Assembly: GCA_052315415.1 (NCBI GenBank)
Contig: JBLSDH010000002.1
Coordinates: 62,001 to 126,000 of the forward strand
DNA from: Cuniculiplasma sp052315415
Lineage (GTDB): Archaea > Thermoplasmatota > Thermoplasmata > Thermoplasmatales > Thermoplasmataceae
Direction of reading: 5' to 3'
DNA: 64,000 nt
Positions within the stretch are counted from its first letter, which is position 1. The number at the start of each line of letters is the position of its first letter. Below are positions 18,206 through 27,565 of this stretch, one piece after another. Under the pieces are notes generated by a model that saw nothing but the letters and a program-made list of their open reading frames with translations, searched no databases and was not told the DNA's origin. The position numbers and the translations under genes are program-made.

Positions 18206-19195
18206 ATGGATGTAACATTTTCAGTGATCATAACTGCTCATGACAGAAGAAAATATGTAAGGGATGCCTTTAAATCGGTTATTGAACAAACAAGAAAAGA
18301 CCTGATTAAGGAAATCATTGTAGTAAAAAATTATGAAGATGAATCCATAGATAAATATATTTTAGAAAACGGAGGTAAAACCTTAATAGAAAAAGATAGG
18401 AAATTCGGGGCCAAACTTTCAGTTGGAATGGAAAATTCCAATGGGGATTACATCTGTTTTCTTGATGATGATGATCTGTTTGCCCCTGATAAAATAGAAT
18501 TATTGAACAATTTTATTACTAAAAATCATTACCCTTTGTATATACATAACAAAATGGTCTTTATTTTCGAAAATACCTCATTGAATGATTACACTACACA
18601 TAAAAGGACAGGGGAATATTCGGTTTTTTCTTCCGAAAATATTAGATTAAATCCATCAATAATAGGAAAGAATAAAATTGACTGGTACTGTTCCTGCATA
18701 ACAATTAAAAGGAGTGAATATATAAAATGGACCTATTTCTTAAGAAATTCGGGAAGAAGTCTGGACAAAATACTATTTCTAATTGCTATTAATGAAAAGA
18801 ATTCCAATATCATGTCAATAGAGGATAAACTTACCCTTTACAGAAAACATGAAAGTGTAACAGGAATTTATGAAAATGTTAAAAATTTCAGGTCCAAAAG
18901 GTTGAACTTTTTAACCGAATCTGAACTGGCATTGATTGAGTTTTATAATAATTCAAATAAAGCTAATGTTGAAAAAATAATGAACTATGTATTATGTAAA
19001 ATTAGGTCAAATATTGCTATTTTCCAAAGGGAGAGAAAAAAGAACTTTCAAAAAACATTTATTTGTACTTTAAAAATAGGCATCACTTACAGGGAAATTG
19101 ATTCCATTGTTCTATCTGTTCTGTTAATAATTCACCTCATAGCACCAGAAATTTCAGCCATTATTTACAGATTTTTACAGTTAAATACAACTTAA
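18206..19195 (+). CDS. GT2-family glycosyltransferase
   Basis: 329 aa. GT-A hallmarks: TFSVIITAHDRRKYVRDAFKS at the N-terminus, KFGAKLSVGMENSNGDYICFLDDDD with the DxD metal site about residue 90, and DWYCSCITIKRSEY in the acceptor region. A hydrophobic helix near the C-terminus (SIVLSVLLIIHLIAPEISAII) probably binds the membrane. GGTGAAAAA before ATG 18206 serves as SD. The stop overlaps the stop of the convergent GT2 gene at 19192. Substrate unknown; context suggests surface glycan assembly. Confidence 0.85.
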   Translation: MDVTFSVIITAHDRRKYVRDAFKSVIEQTRKDLIKEIIVVKNYEDESIDKYILENGGKTLIEKDRKFGAKLSVGMENSNGDYICFLDDDDLFAPDKIELLNNFITKNHYPLYIHNKMVFIFENTSLNDYTTHKRTGEYSVFSSENIRLNPSIIGKNKIDWYCSCITIKRSEYIKWTYFLRNSGRSLDKILFLIAINEKNSNIMSIEDKLTLYRKHESVTGIYENVKNFRSKRLNFLTESELALIEFYNNSNKANVEKIMNYVLCKIRSNIAIFQRERKKNFQKTFICTLKIGITYREIDSIVLSVLLIIHLIAPEISAIIYRFLQLNTT

Positions 19196-19950
19196 TTATC
19201 TCCCTTTAAATATATTTCGTTGAATTTTGTCCTTATCTTTTCAAGCTTCTCATGACTTTCTAAAAAATTAAAAAACCATATGCCAAAAATTGAAAGAAGC
19301 ATTTCAGGGACTACATTTGTAACTTTCAGTTTTGATTTTGATTTGTCTGACCATCTTATACCAACCTCGGTTATTTTGCAACCTGATTTTTTAAGATGGA
19401 AAAGAAGAGAAATGTCAAATGCCCAATCATTAACCTTAACTTTATTTATTACTTGATCTATATTTTTTTTCATGAATATCTTCAAACCACATTGAGTGTC
19501 GTTTACATCAATTTTTAAAATAAACCTTGTTAAAATATTGAACCCTCTGCTCAAAAGTCTTCTTAATAATTTTTGCCTCTTATCAACCATTGAATCTTTT
19601 CTGTATCTTGAAGATATTATGGCGGTGTTTTCAGATATCATGTCTCTTAATCTTTTGATTTCGTCCCCTTTAATGGAACCGTCTGCATCAACATATCCAA
19701 CTATGTCTCCGTTAGAGTTTTTAAAACCCTCTAGTATTGCTCTACCCTTTCCAAGCCTCTGATTATAAACCAAAACTTTTGCACTGGGATAGTTAACATT
19801 TACTATTTCCGGGGTTTTGTCATTACCATCAAATACTACTATCAACTCAAATAGTTCAGGCAGATTTTCTTTTATTGAAATTAGGACATCAAGAATACGA
19901 TCTTCCTCATTGTAAGCAGGAATTACAAGTGAAAATCTTAAATCTGCCAT
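19192..19950 (-). CDS. Dolichyl-phosphate sugar transferase-like GT2 (DPG/DPM group)
   Basis: 252 aa. The domain begins RFSLVIPAYNEEDRIL; GKGRAILEGF and YVDADGSIK (DxD) are typical of dolichyl-phosphate glucosyl/mannosyltransferases, as is DTQCGLKIFMKKN in the acceptor region. Without a GtrA-type domain, and with only one amphipathic C-terminal helix (LLSIFGIWFFNFL), it resembles Alg5-like enzymes that charge polyprenyl phosphate with a sugar for GT-C enzymes. It is convergent with the GT2 at 18206 (shared TTAA at the stops). Confidence 0.82.
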   Translation of the reverse strand: MADLRFSLVIPAYNEEDRILDVLISIKENLPELFELIVVFDGNDKTPEIVNVNYPSAKVLVYNQRLGKGRAILEGFKNSNGDIVGYVDADGSIKGDEIKRLRDMISENTAIISSRYRKDSMVDKRQKLLRRLLSRGFNILTRFILKIDVNDTQCGLKIFMKKNIDQVINKVKVNDWAFDISLLFHLKKSGCKITEVGIRWSDKSKSKLKVTNVVPEMLLSIFGIWFFNFLESHEKLEKIRTKFNEIYLKGDN

Positions 19951-20088
19951 TTGATTGCTATCACTCCAATAATAATTAATGTTTACAATAAAACTTTTAC
20001 AACAAACTTTATATTAAGATTTAATCTAAATCAATAATCTTATAAAAATGAATAAATAACAATTGATTATTTCTAATGAGATAATAAT

Positions 20089-21132
20089 ATGGAAGATGAA
20101 AAATATGACGCTTTGATCATAGGGGCTGGAACCGCAGGATTATCTGCAGGAATAAGTCTAAAACGAAAGAAATCCTCATACATAATTATGGATAAAAAAA
20201 GTGAGATTGGTAAACCTGTCAGGTCCACAGGGGCAGTTTCAAAATACTGGGCTGATAAGCTCAAAATGCCTGTCAATAGTAATATTGTTTCTTCTGAGAT
20301 TTATGGGATTAGCTTCAGAACAGATAAGGGGAAAAAAGTAAATCTTAATTATGATACGCCGGTAGGATATGTTTATGATTTTACCGCATACGAGAAATAT
20401 CTTGCATATGAGATGGGGGGAAAACTCAATATTAAAATGAATACCTTTGTTAAAGATATAAAAGATAATAAGGTAATAACTGAAAATGGAGAATATAAAG
20501 CAGATAATCTGATAATAGCCTCAGGTCCTACCTCAAACTTTTCAAATCTTTTTGAAAAATCAAAATCACTTGTTGGTTATGAAGAAACTCGGGAACTTGA
20601 TGGTAGGACCGATTATCAGATGATTCTCTGGTTCAGTGATATGGCGCCTGGAGGATATTTTTGGGATTTTACTGAAAGCAAAAACACTAGAAAGATAGGT
20701 GTATGTTATTTTCCACAGCAGGGCTGGAATCCAAGGGAAGTTTTGAAAAAATTTACAGAAAAAAACAAGGAACTTGATGGGGATGTTGTTCATACAATGG
20801 CTCACCCAATACCCTTAGATGAGCCTAAGGAAACCGTAATCAATGGAAACAGACTTTTCTGTGGTGATATGGTGAATGCAGTTTTAAACACAACGGCTGG
20901 GGGTCTGCAAGGAGCCTTCTGGACAGGCAGAGAAGCTGGAATTGCAGCCGCAGAAAAGAATCCTCAACTCTATCAAAATCAGTGGGAACAGAACATTAAG
21001 CCTTGGCTGGATAAGCACAGAGAATTGTTTTTAAAACTTCATAAAAATGGGGTTAAATCAATAGAGCACTACATGACAATTTCCAAACTTATTCCCATGT
21101 CTATAAAGAAAAAGATGTTTGGAGGTCTTTGA
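20089..21132 (+). CDS. Geranylgeranyl reductase family FAD-dependent oxidoreductase
   Basis: 347 aa flavoprotein. The N-terminal dinucleotide fold DALIIGAGTAGLSAGISL binds FAD; IGKPVRSTGAVS corresponds to the family G-x-P-V-R segment; PGGYFWDFTE is the GGR-type Y-x-W-x-F motif near the substrate cavity; FCGDMVNAVLNTTAGGLQGAFWTGREAG is the C-terminal FAD motif. These enzymes saturate the geranylgeranyl chains of archaeal lipids. The expected cysteine of the CxGG-like motif is not seen, so this may be a paralog acting on another isoprenoid. The genes at 23.1-24.7 kb make the ether-lipid core, supporting a lipid role. Confidence 0.85.
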   Translation: MEDEKYDALIIGAGTAGLSAGISLKRKKSSYIIMDKKSEIGKPVRSTGAVSKYWADKLKMPVNSNIVSSEIYGISFRTDKGKKVNLNYDTPVGYVYDFTAYEKYLAYEMGGKLNIKMNTFVKDIKDNKVITENGEYKADNLIIASGPTSNFSNLFEKSKSLVGYEETRELDGRTDYQMILWFSDMAPGGYFWDFTESKNTRKIGVCYFPQQGWNPREVLKKFTEKNKELDGDVVHTMAHPIPLDEPKETVINGNRLFCGDMVNAVLNTTAGGLQGAFWTGREAGIAAAEKNPQLYQNQWEQNIKPWLDKHRELFLKLHKNGVKSIEHYMTISKLIPMSIKKKMFGGL

Positions 21133-21175
21133 CTAAAACAGTATTATTTATACTTAATCTTGTAATACACCTTAA

Positions 21176-21532
21176 ATGCCCTCTGAACCGGAGAAAAAAT
21201 ATTTTAAATGCAACCCTGAAGAAAGGGCAGCTTTTGAACTTGGAATTAAACTTTCAACCATACATCATCAATTTATAGGTATGCCTTTCAGAAACTCATC
21301 CAGATATGAGGTTGCAAAATTAATCGAAGAAAGTATATCGTCTCAACCCTATGTTGAATATGTAAAAGTTGAGATACTGGAAAGTGAAGAAAACGGATAT
21401 GGTTATTCTACAATTGACCATAAAAACCTTAAGGCAGAGGTGAGAATTAACTATAATGGAATCATAAGAGTAGGCAAATTGTCTTGGATAGGTGAACTAT
21501 CATATCCGCTTATGTATATGGAGGTAGAATAA
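21176..21532 (+). CDS. mptD: Archaeal dihydroneopterin aldolase (MptD family)
   Basis: 118 aa. The opening KKYFKCNPEERAAFELGIKL, followed by STIHHQFIGMP and a central SIDHKNLKAEVRINYNG-like strand region, fits the archaeal MptD (DUF372) family. That enzyme cleaves 7,8-dihydroneopterin to 6-hydroxymethyl-dihydropterin for folate or methanopterin synthesis. Length matches the roughly 115-120 aa family. The stop shares a base with the ATG of the THEP1-like gene, so the two are coupled. Confidence 0.75.
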   Translation: MPSEPEKKYFKCNPEERAAFELGIKLSTIHHQFIGMPFRNSSRYEVAKLIEESISSQPYVEYVKVEILESEENGYGYSTIDHKNLKAEVRINYNGIIRVGKLSWIGELSYPLMYMEVE

Positions 21533-22077
21533 TGGCTGTAAAGGTTACAATAACAGGTCCCGTGGGAAATTTAAAAACTGAAACGCTGATGAAAATAATA
21601 GATATGCTCAGGGAAAATGGGAAGGAAGTACAGGGATTGCTTATGAATGAAATAACAGAAAAGGGGAAGGTGAGAGGATATTCCATTTACGATATATATT
21701 CCAAGAGAAGAGTAAATTTTGCAGATATCCAGATTGTTTCCAGGACAAAAATTGAGAAAATTGGTGTTGATTCAAAACTCTTGGATGAGGTTCTCATACC
21801 TTCCCTTGAGAGAGCCAGAGAAAATGCGGATGTAATTGTAATAGATGAAATAGGAAAATTGGATCACCTTTCAAAGGGGTCTCAGGATGAGATAGAAAAA
21901 ACCCTGAAATCGAATAAGCCTCTATTAATGACAATACATAAGAAATCAAGAAATCCAGTTCTTCAGGAAATAAGAGCCCTGGAGGATGTCAGGGTTTTTG
22001 ATGTTACCCCAATAAATAAAAATATTCTGCCCTACAGAATAATGAAAGTTTTATTAGGGGAGGATGGTGATTTATAA
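21532..22077 (+). CDS. THEP1-family NTPase with altered Walker A
   Basis: 181 aa. Length and fold order match the THEP1 nucleoside-triphosphatase family: N-terminal P-loop, EVQGLLMNEITEKGKVRGYSI substrate strand, VIVIDEIGKLDHLS Walker B (Asp105-Glu106), and MTIHKKSRNPVLQEI sensor region. The P-loop reads GPVGNLKTE (residues 9-17), where the Gly before Lys of the usual GxxGxGKT is Leu. That would hinder phosphate binding, although Lys and Thr remain. It is embedded between mptD and trm1 with 5 nt or less on each side. Cellular role unknown. Confidence 0.75.
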   Translation: MAVKVTITGPVGNLKTETLMKIIDMLRENGKEVQGLLMNEITEKGKVRGYSIYDIYSKRRVNFADIQIVSRTKIEKIGVDSKLLDEVLIPSLERARENADVIVIDEIGKLDHLSKGSQDEIEKTLKSNKPLLMTIHKKSRNPVLQEIRALEDVRVFDVTPINKNILPYRIMKVLLGEDGDL

Positions 22078-22082
22078 AATAT

Positions 22083-23105
22083 ATGGAGGGATCAGTAACA
22101 ATAGAGACTGATAAAATAAATCAAGCTGGTCCCGGAAAACCTTTCCCTGGTTTTATTAATGCTGAACAGAGGCTTAACAGGGATTCCACAGTAGCCTTCT
22201 GTTTGAATTCTGATATCAAGACATATTTTGACGGCTTCTCAGCAAGTGGAATAAGGGCTTTAAGGATTGCGAAAGAAACGACCATAAAACCTATTGCTGC
22301 AGAAATTAATCAAAAGGCTTATAATATTTTACTGCAAAATATGAAATATAACAATGTGGACTTTGAAACTCATAATGATAGTTTTGAAAGCATTATCTCC
22401 AAATATCATTTTGATTTTATAGACGTTGATCCATATGGATCGGTAATTCCATATATCGACATTTCCCTGAGATTTGTAAAAAATCACAAATACGTGGCTT
22501 TTACGGCTACTGATCTTAGTGTTCTTACAGGTTCAGTGGAGAAAAAAAACAGGATTGTTTATGGAACAAAAATTCCAGATAACAATTTCAGACATGAGGC
22601 GGGAGTGAGAAGTCTCATAGGAAATATTGCCAAAAGGGCAATTTCACTGGAATCAGGTATTAAGGTGGAGATGGCTTTCTGGCATTCCCACTATTACAGG
22701 GTTGTATTAAGTGTTCATAGAGGCTACGAGAATGCAATAAAAACTGAAAACTTAATTGGATACTTCAATCCGAGGACTATAGATCAATTTTATGAGGATG
22801 ACCATTACGGACCTTTATGGATGGGTAAACTTGAAAATAAAAACTTAAAAATTAAACCTGAAAATGTCGACGAGAAAAATTGGGAATTTTTGAGTTCTTT
22901 GCAAAATGAGGATCTTTCACTTTTCTTTATTGACGTGGAAAGAACATTTTCCATCAGAGGAAGAAATTTGCCCTCAATGAAAAAAATCAGAGAGATTTGC
23001 CACAAACATAATTTGAACTTATCAAGAACTCATTTCTCAGTCACAGGAATTAAATCTGTAAATCTGGGAGAAACTAATCAGATTCTACTTGAAAGTATAA
23101 AATAA
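22083..23105 (+). CDS. trm1: tRNA (guanine-26-N2)-dimethyltransferase Trm1
   Basis: 340 aa. Family signatures: GPGKPFPGFINAEQRLNRD near the N-terminus, FDGFSASGIRALRIAKE (SAM site), FIDVDPYGSVIPYID with the D-P-Y/F-G catalytic motif, and FTATDLSVLTGS. Trm1 makes m2,2G26 in tRNA using SAM. No C-terminal zinc finger is present, as usual for archaeal members, and length is slightly short of the roughly 380 aa typical. It lies 5 nt after the THEP1-like gene in a probable operon starting at mptD. Confidence 0.92.
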   Translation: MEGSVTIETDKINQAGPGKPFPGFINAEQRLNRDSTVAFCLNSDIKTYFDGFSASGIRALRIAKETTIKPIAAEINQKAYNILLQNMKYNNVDFETHNDSFESIISKYHFDFIDVDPYGSVIPYIDISLRFVKNHKYVAFTATDLSVLTGSVEKKNRIVYGTKIPDNNFRHEAGVRSLIGNIAKRAISLESGIKVEMAFWHSHYYRVVLSVHRGYENAIKTENLIGYFNPRTIDQFYEDDHYGPLWMGKLENKNLKIKPENVDEKNWEFLSSLQNEDLSLFFIDVERTFSIRGRNLPSMKKIREICHKHNLNLSRTHFSVTGIKSVNLGETNQILLESIK

Positions 23106-23157
23106 AAAATTGATCTGATTAGATAAGGATAAATAAATATTAGAATTGAGGTCTAAA

Positions 23158-23976
23158 ATGAATCCGGTATTAAGGCTTTTCAGGCCAGTCAATGGCATTA
23201 TGGCAATATTTGGAACCGTAATATCATCCATAATTGCCTCAGGCCTTATTGTTCTGAATTCTTATTGGATATTGATAATAGGATCAATGTGTGCATTTCT
23301 AGTCCTCAGTGGGGGAAATATGCTTAACGATCTGCTAGATGCTGAAACTGATAAGATAAACCACCCTGAGAGACCAATACCAAGCGGAAAAATTAAGAAA
23401 GAAACTGTTAAAATAATGTTTGTTTCAACCTTCATAATTGCGGAGGTCCTGGCACTTTTATTTTTAAATTTTTACGCTTTCCTTGTTGTTACCTTTGCAA
23501 TAATTTTACTGGTTACTTATGAAACAAGGGCAAAATATACGGGTTTACCTGGAAATATAATAGTAAGTGTGCTAATTGGAATGCTATTTATTTTTGGAGG
23601 TACACTTTTCCTTAAAATTGATAGAACTATCCCAATGTTTTTACTTGCAACTTTTTCAAACGTTTCCAGGGAACTTATAAAAGATACAGAAGATATGGAA
23701 GGGGATAAGGATAGAAAGACCTTTCCCATTACCCATGGAAGAAAAACTGCACTGAATCTTTCCACAATATTTATAGCATTAACCGTATCAATTTCTTTTG
23801 TTCCGTATATTTTGAAAATTTTTTCTTTCTATTATCTAATCCCATTATCAATATGTGACGCCCTGTTCATAATGACTGGAATAATCCAGTACAAAAGTGA
23901 GAAGAAGGGACAGAACCTTTCAAAACTATCAATGATAATGGGTCTCATATCTTTTACTGTAGGTGGTCTGACTTGA
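23158..23976 (+). CDS. UbiA-family DGGGP synthase (geranylgeranylglyceryl-phosphate geranylgeranyltransferase)
   Basis: 272 aa integral membrane prenyltransferase with about eight membrane helices. The first Asp-rich motif is NDLLDAETDKINHPERPIPSG and the second is DTEDMEGDKDRKTFPI, both for Mg2+-diphosphate binding. DGGGP synthase adds the second geranylgeranyl chain to sn-glycerol-1-phosphate lipid. I choose ATG 23158 because GAGGT lies 5 nt upstream; the in-frame TTG 23146 overlaps that SD. It overlaps the GGGP synthase gene by 4 nt, so the two consecutive steps of archaeal lipid synthesis are cotranslated. Confidence 0.9.
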   Translation: MNPVLRLFRPVNGIMAIFGTVISSIIASGLIVLNSYWILIIGSMCAFLVLSGGNMLNDLLDAETDKINHPERPIPSGKIKKETVKIMFVSTFIIAEVLALLFLNFYAFLVVTFAIILLVTYETRAKYTGLPGNIIVSVLIGMLFIFGGTLFLKIDRTIPMFLLATFSNVSRELIKDTEDMEGDKDRKTFPITHGRKTALNLSTIFIALTVSISFVPYILKIFSFYYLIPLSICDALFIMTGIIQYKSEKKGQNLSKLSMIMGLISFTVGGLT

Positions 23977-24719
23977 ATGTATTGAAAAACATAGAGGATA
24001 AATGCGGAAAAATTCCACAGCATATGACTTTGATAGATCCTGCAACATCTGGTTCAGAAAAAAGTGCCTTTATAGCATCAGAAGCTGAGAGGGCTGGCAC
24101 AGATTACATACTAATAGGCGGTAGCACAGATATAGGTATGGAACTTATGGAAAAAACCATCTCTCTAATAAAAGAGAAACTGAATATTCCAGTCCTAATA
24201 TTTCCAGGTTCTGCAAAAATGATTGCAAGAAATGCAGATGCACTTTTATTCATGTCTCTTTTAAATTCCTCAGATCCGGAGTTTATAATATGGCATCAAA
24301 AGGAAGCTGCTTTTCATGTTAAAATGTTCGGAATCGAAACCATTTCAATGGGATATATTGTGGTAGAGCCAGGGATGACTGTTGGAAGGGTAGGAAAGGC
24401 AATGCTTATTGGGGAGAAAAATATGCAGGAAGCACCAAAGTATGCACTTGCTGCTGAACTTCTAGGAATGAAAATGATATATCTAGAGGCTGGCAGTGGA
24501 GCACATAAACCGGTTCCCACTGAAATGATTAAAATGGTGAAGGAAGCAATTTCCATACCTTTAATTGTTGGGGGCGGTATTCGAACAGAAATGGCTGCAG
24601 AGAAAGCAGTTAAATCAGGTGCTGACATAATTGTTACTGGAACAATAGCTGAAAAATCTGAAAACGTTTTCAGGGATTTACATCCAATCATAAGGAAAAT
24701 AAAAATGATCCAAAGGTAA
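23973..24719 (+). CDS. Geranylgeranylglyceryl phosphate synthase (GGGPS)
   Basis: 248 aa TIM barrel. Hallmarks: HMTLIDPATSG, YILIGGSTDIG, IPVLIFPGSAKMIARNADALLFMSLLNS, MGYIVVEPG, LAAELLGMKMIYLEAGSGA, and LIVGGGIRTEMAAEKAVKSGADIIVTGT for the phosphate site. It joins sn-glycerol-1-phosphate to geranylgeranyl diphosphate, the first committed archaeal ether-lipid step. The start is TTG 23973 within TTGA, overlapping the UbiA stop; the neighbouring ATG is out of frame, and starting at the later Met would lose the first helix. Confidence 0.93.
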   Translation: MNVLKNIEDKCGKIPQHMTLIDPATSGSEKSAFIASEAERAGTDYILIGGSTDIGMELMEKTISLIKEKLNIPVLIFPGSAKMIARNADALLFMSLLNSSDPEFIIWHQKEAAFHVKMFGIETISMGYIVVEPGMTVGRVGKAMLIGEKNMQEAPKYALAAELLGMKMIYLEAGSGAHKPVPTEMIKMVKEAISIPLIVGGGIRTEMAAEKAVKSGADIIVTGTIAEKSENVFRDLHPIIRKIKMIQR

Positions 24720-24753
24720 AGTAATTTTAATATAAACACAATATGGTGTTAAG

Positions 24754-25002
24754 ATGGTCAGGATCAGAATTGAAATCAGTTATAATCAAGGGGTTGAAGA
24801 CCCTGAGGCTTCCACGTTAAGGCATAACCTGGACATCCTCGGTTTCAACGATATTGATGAATTGAAGATTTTAAAGGTATATGATCTGGAATTTTCTCAG
24901 GATATTGAAACAGCAATGAAATCAGCAAAGATGATAGCAGAAAACATTCTGATTAATCCTGTTATTAACAATTATAAGATCCTGATTTTGGAAGAGAAGT
25001 GA
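24754..25002 (+). CDS. purS: FGAR amidotransferase small subunit PurS
   Basis: 82 aa. RIRIEISYNQGVEDPEAST followed by a helix-strand and the ending VINNYKILILEE match PurS, the small subunit that bridges PurL and PurQ in the purine-pathway FGAM synthase. The gene overlaps purL by 4 nt. No purQ is in the window. Confidence 0.88.
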   Translation: MVRIRIEISYNQGVEDPEASTLRHNLDILGFNDIDELKILKVYDLEFSQDIETAMKSAKMIAENILINPVINNYKILILEEK

Positions 25003-27311
25003 AAAAGCAAATGCCATCGACTGAAAGTTTTTACAATCAGATTAACATTATTGGAAAAAATGAATTAGAACTCATGGAAATCAATAACATTATGAGATTG
25101 GGTCTCTCAGTCGAGGAGATGATAAGATTAAGAAATTATTTTGAAAAATTAGGTAGAGAGCCTACAGAAACTGAACTTCAGGCAATGGGTCAGGCATGGA
25201 GTGAACATTGCTGTTATAAATCTTCAAAATTCTACCTTAAAAAATTTTTTTCTGGATTCAGAACGGAAGATGTCATTCTTGCAATGGAGGACGATGCAGG
25301 CATAATGAAGGTTAGTGATGATCTTGCCTATGCAGTTAAAATGGAAAGCCATAATCACCCAAGTGCTGTTGAACCATATGGAGGAGCTGCAACTGGTGTT
25401 GGTGGTATAATAAGAGATGTTCTATGTATGGGTGCACAGCCTATTGCTTTAATTGATTCTCTTTACCTTGGTAATGGAAAAAATAAAAAAAGAAAATCAT
25501 TTCTTAATTTCAAGTTCATAAATGAAAATGTGGTTGGGGGAATAAGGGATTATGGGAACAGAGTTGGAATACCAACCATTGCGGGAAGTCTTTGGTTTTC
25601 TGAGCACTTTGATGGAATCCCACTTGTAAATGCAGGTTGTCTTGGAATAATGAAAATAAATGATCTTTGTAGAAGCAGGGTTGGAGGAGTTGGTGAGATA
25701 CTCATACTTGCAGGAGGAAGAACAGGAAGAGACGGAATACATGGTGTAAATTTCGCCTCAAGGGGTTTGATTGAAGATAATGAAAACAGAAAGGCTGTTC
25801 AGTTAGGTAATCCAATAGTCAAAGAGCCATTAATTCATGCAATTCTTGAGGCAAATCAGGAGAAATTGATCAGTGGAATGAAGGATCTTGGTGGGGGAGG
25901 TCTTTCAAGTGCTTCTGGTGAAATGTGCCTTTCAGGTAATACAGGTGCAGAAATTGATCTATCAAAGGTTATTTTGAAAGAGAAAGATATGGAACCCTGG
26001 GAAATCTGGATAAGTGAAAGCCAAGAAAGAATGCTTTTGAGCGTTAAAGTGGAAAATGTGGAAAGAATAAGGGAAATTTTTGAAAACTGGGGCATTGAAT
26101 ATTCAGTCATAGGAAAAACAGTTTCTGGAGAAAGAATGAAACTTTTTTACAATGACAGAATAGTTATGGATCTTTCTTTGAGATTTCTTACGGAGGGGCC
26201 GGTTTATGCAAGGCCTTACATTCAAAAGTTTAGTGATGAACACAAGATTTTCAACATAATAAATGATCCTGCTGATTGGAATGAGGCGCTTTTATCTGTT
26301 ATTGGAGATTCAAACGTGGGAAGCAGAGCCAAAGTCATAAGGCAGTATGATCACACAGTACGTGGTGATACAGTATTATCACCATTGTCAGGATTTCCAA
26401 ATAGAGAAACACATTCAGATTCCAGTGCAATTATAGTTGATCGTGAATCAAGGATCTGCATAGGTGTGAGTTCATCTTCCTCAGTTAATTTTACATCAAT
26501 TCACCCATATAATGGTACTCTATTGTCTGTATGCAGAGTTTACAGAAATCTAATATGTGGAGGATTCAGGCCACATGCAATAATTGATTCAATTAATTTT
26601 GGTGATCCTGAGAATATGCTGATTATGGGAGAGATTGTTAGTTCTATCAAAGCTATCTCAGATTTTTCAAAAATTGCTTCGATCCCTGTAATTTCCGGAA
26701 ATGTAAGTCTTTACAATAAAATTGATAATGAAAACATTCCAGCTGTTCCTAATGTATTGATGACAGGTGTGCTTAAGGGAAGATATCCAAACTCCCCGGA
26801 GTTTAAAGAAGAGGGAAATTCCATTTATTTTGTGGGTTCAGGATTTACTGATCTTTCAGGAAGCTTTTACTCAATAATAAATAAAATAGGTTCAGAATAC
26901 GTTGATAAACCGGATATTAACTCACTTATAAAAATATCAAACCTTATATTAGAAGGGCTGGAAAGAGAATTGATCGTATCTGTACATGATGTTTCACAGG
27001 GTGGTTTGGGAGTTGCCATAGGTGAAATGTCACTTGGATTAAATCTTGGTGCGGACATAGATCTAACCAATGTTTCAAATTCTCCATTCATCGTAAAACT
27101 ATTTTCTGAAAATGGAAATGGTTATGTACTGGAGGTTAGAAAAAATGATGAGGAAAATCTCATTAATCTTTTTAAGGAATTTAATTGCGTTAAGATTGGA
27201 TATGTTGGTGGTGAAATGCTCAAGATTAAAAATAATGGAAAATGTTATATTAGTCTAAAAATAGAAGAATTGAGAAAACATTTTGATAATGCACTGGATA
27301 CTGTTTTATGA
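24999..27311 (+). CDS. purL: Phosphoribosylformylglycinamidine synthase II (PurL)
   Basis: 770 aa small-type PurL that converts FGAR to FGAM with ATP and ammonia from PurQ. Features: N-terminal GREPTETELQAMGQAWSEHC, the active-site MESHNHPSAVEPYGGAATGVGG, DLGGGGLSSASGEM, then the second half-repeat with VSVHDVSQGGLGVAIGEM. GTG 24999 overlaps purS; ATG 25011 is an alternative start that trims four residues. Length fits archaeal and Gram-positive PurL. An 85-aa gene overlaps its stop by 4 nt where purQ might be expected. Confidence 0.95.
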   Translation: MKKQMPSTESFYNQINIIGKNELELMEINNIMRLGLSVEEMIRLRNYFEKLGREPTETELQAMGQAWSEHCCYKSSKFYLKKFFSGFRTEDVILAMEDDAGIMKVSDDLAYAVKMESHNHPSAVEPYGGAATGVGGIIRDVLCMGAQPIALIDSLYLGNGKNKKRKSFLNFKFINENVVGGIRDYGNRVGIPTIAGSLWFSEHFDGIPLVNAGCLGIMKINDLCRSRVGGVGEILILAGGRTGRDGIHGVNFASRGLIEDNENRKAVQLGNPIVKEPLIHAILEANQEKLISGMKDLGGGGLSSASGEMCLSGNTGAEIDLSKVILKEKDMEPWEIWISESQERMLLSVKVENVERIREIFENWGIEYSVIGKTVSGERMKLFYNDRIVMDLSLRFLTEGPVYARPYIQKFSDEHKIFNIINDPADWNEALLSVIGDSNVGSRAKVIRQYDHTVRGDTVLSPLSGFPNRETHSDSSAIIVDRESRICIGVSSSSSVNFTSIHPYNGTLLSVCRVYRNLICGGFRPHAIIDSINFGDPENMLIMGEIVSSIKAISDFSKIASIPVISGNVSLYNKIDNENIPAVPNVLMTGVLKGRYPNSPEFKEEGNSIYFVGSGFTDLSGSFYSIINKIGSEYVDKPDINSLIKISNLILEGLERELIVSVHDVSQGGLGVAIGEMSLGLNLGADIDLTNVSNSPFIVKLFSENGNGYVLEVRKNDEENLINLFKEFNCVKIGYVGGEMLKIKNNGKCYISLKIEELRKHFDNALDTVL

Positions 27312-27565
27312 ATTCTGATATTGTAAAGAAAACAAGGTATATAAATGAAAAAAATGTTACAGTTGATCTTTCATACAGACTAAATTTTGATGGAACAAGA
27401 TCCTGTGGTCAGATATCTGTTTTTATGGGAAAAACTAGGAATGATGAGAATTTTGAGATATATTCGGAACTTCTTGAATGTGGATTAAACAGAAACGATC
27501 TGGATAAAAGGTTTCAAAAAGTTGTGGATGAAATAATAGAGGGTAAAATTGATGTTGAACTTTAA
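27308..27565 (+). CDS. Small conserved-looking hypothetical protein after purL
   Basis: 85 aa, not recognised. It is soluble and of mixed alpha/beta character: a strand pair (NVTVDLSYRLNF...CGQISVFMG), then two helices ending in IDVEL. The ATGA overlap with purL argues that it is real and translated with the PurS-PurL pair. It ends 4 nt into the convergent riboflavin-kinase gene. Whether it takes part in purine synthesis is unknown; it is far too small for a glutaminase and lacks a Cys-His-Glu triad. Confidence 0.6.
   Translation: MNSDIVKKTRYINEKNVTVDLSYRLNFDGTRSCGQISVFMGKTRNDENFEIYSELLECGLNRNDLDKRFQKVVDEIIEGKIDVEL

Noticed and set aside
24314..24739. 141-aa minus-strand ORF opposite GGGP synthase
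   Set aside because: Antisense shadow of a strongly conserved enzyme; no independent start signal.
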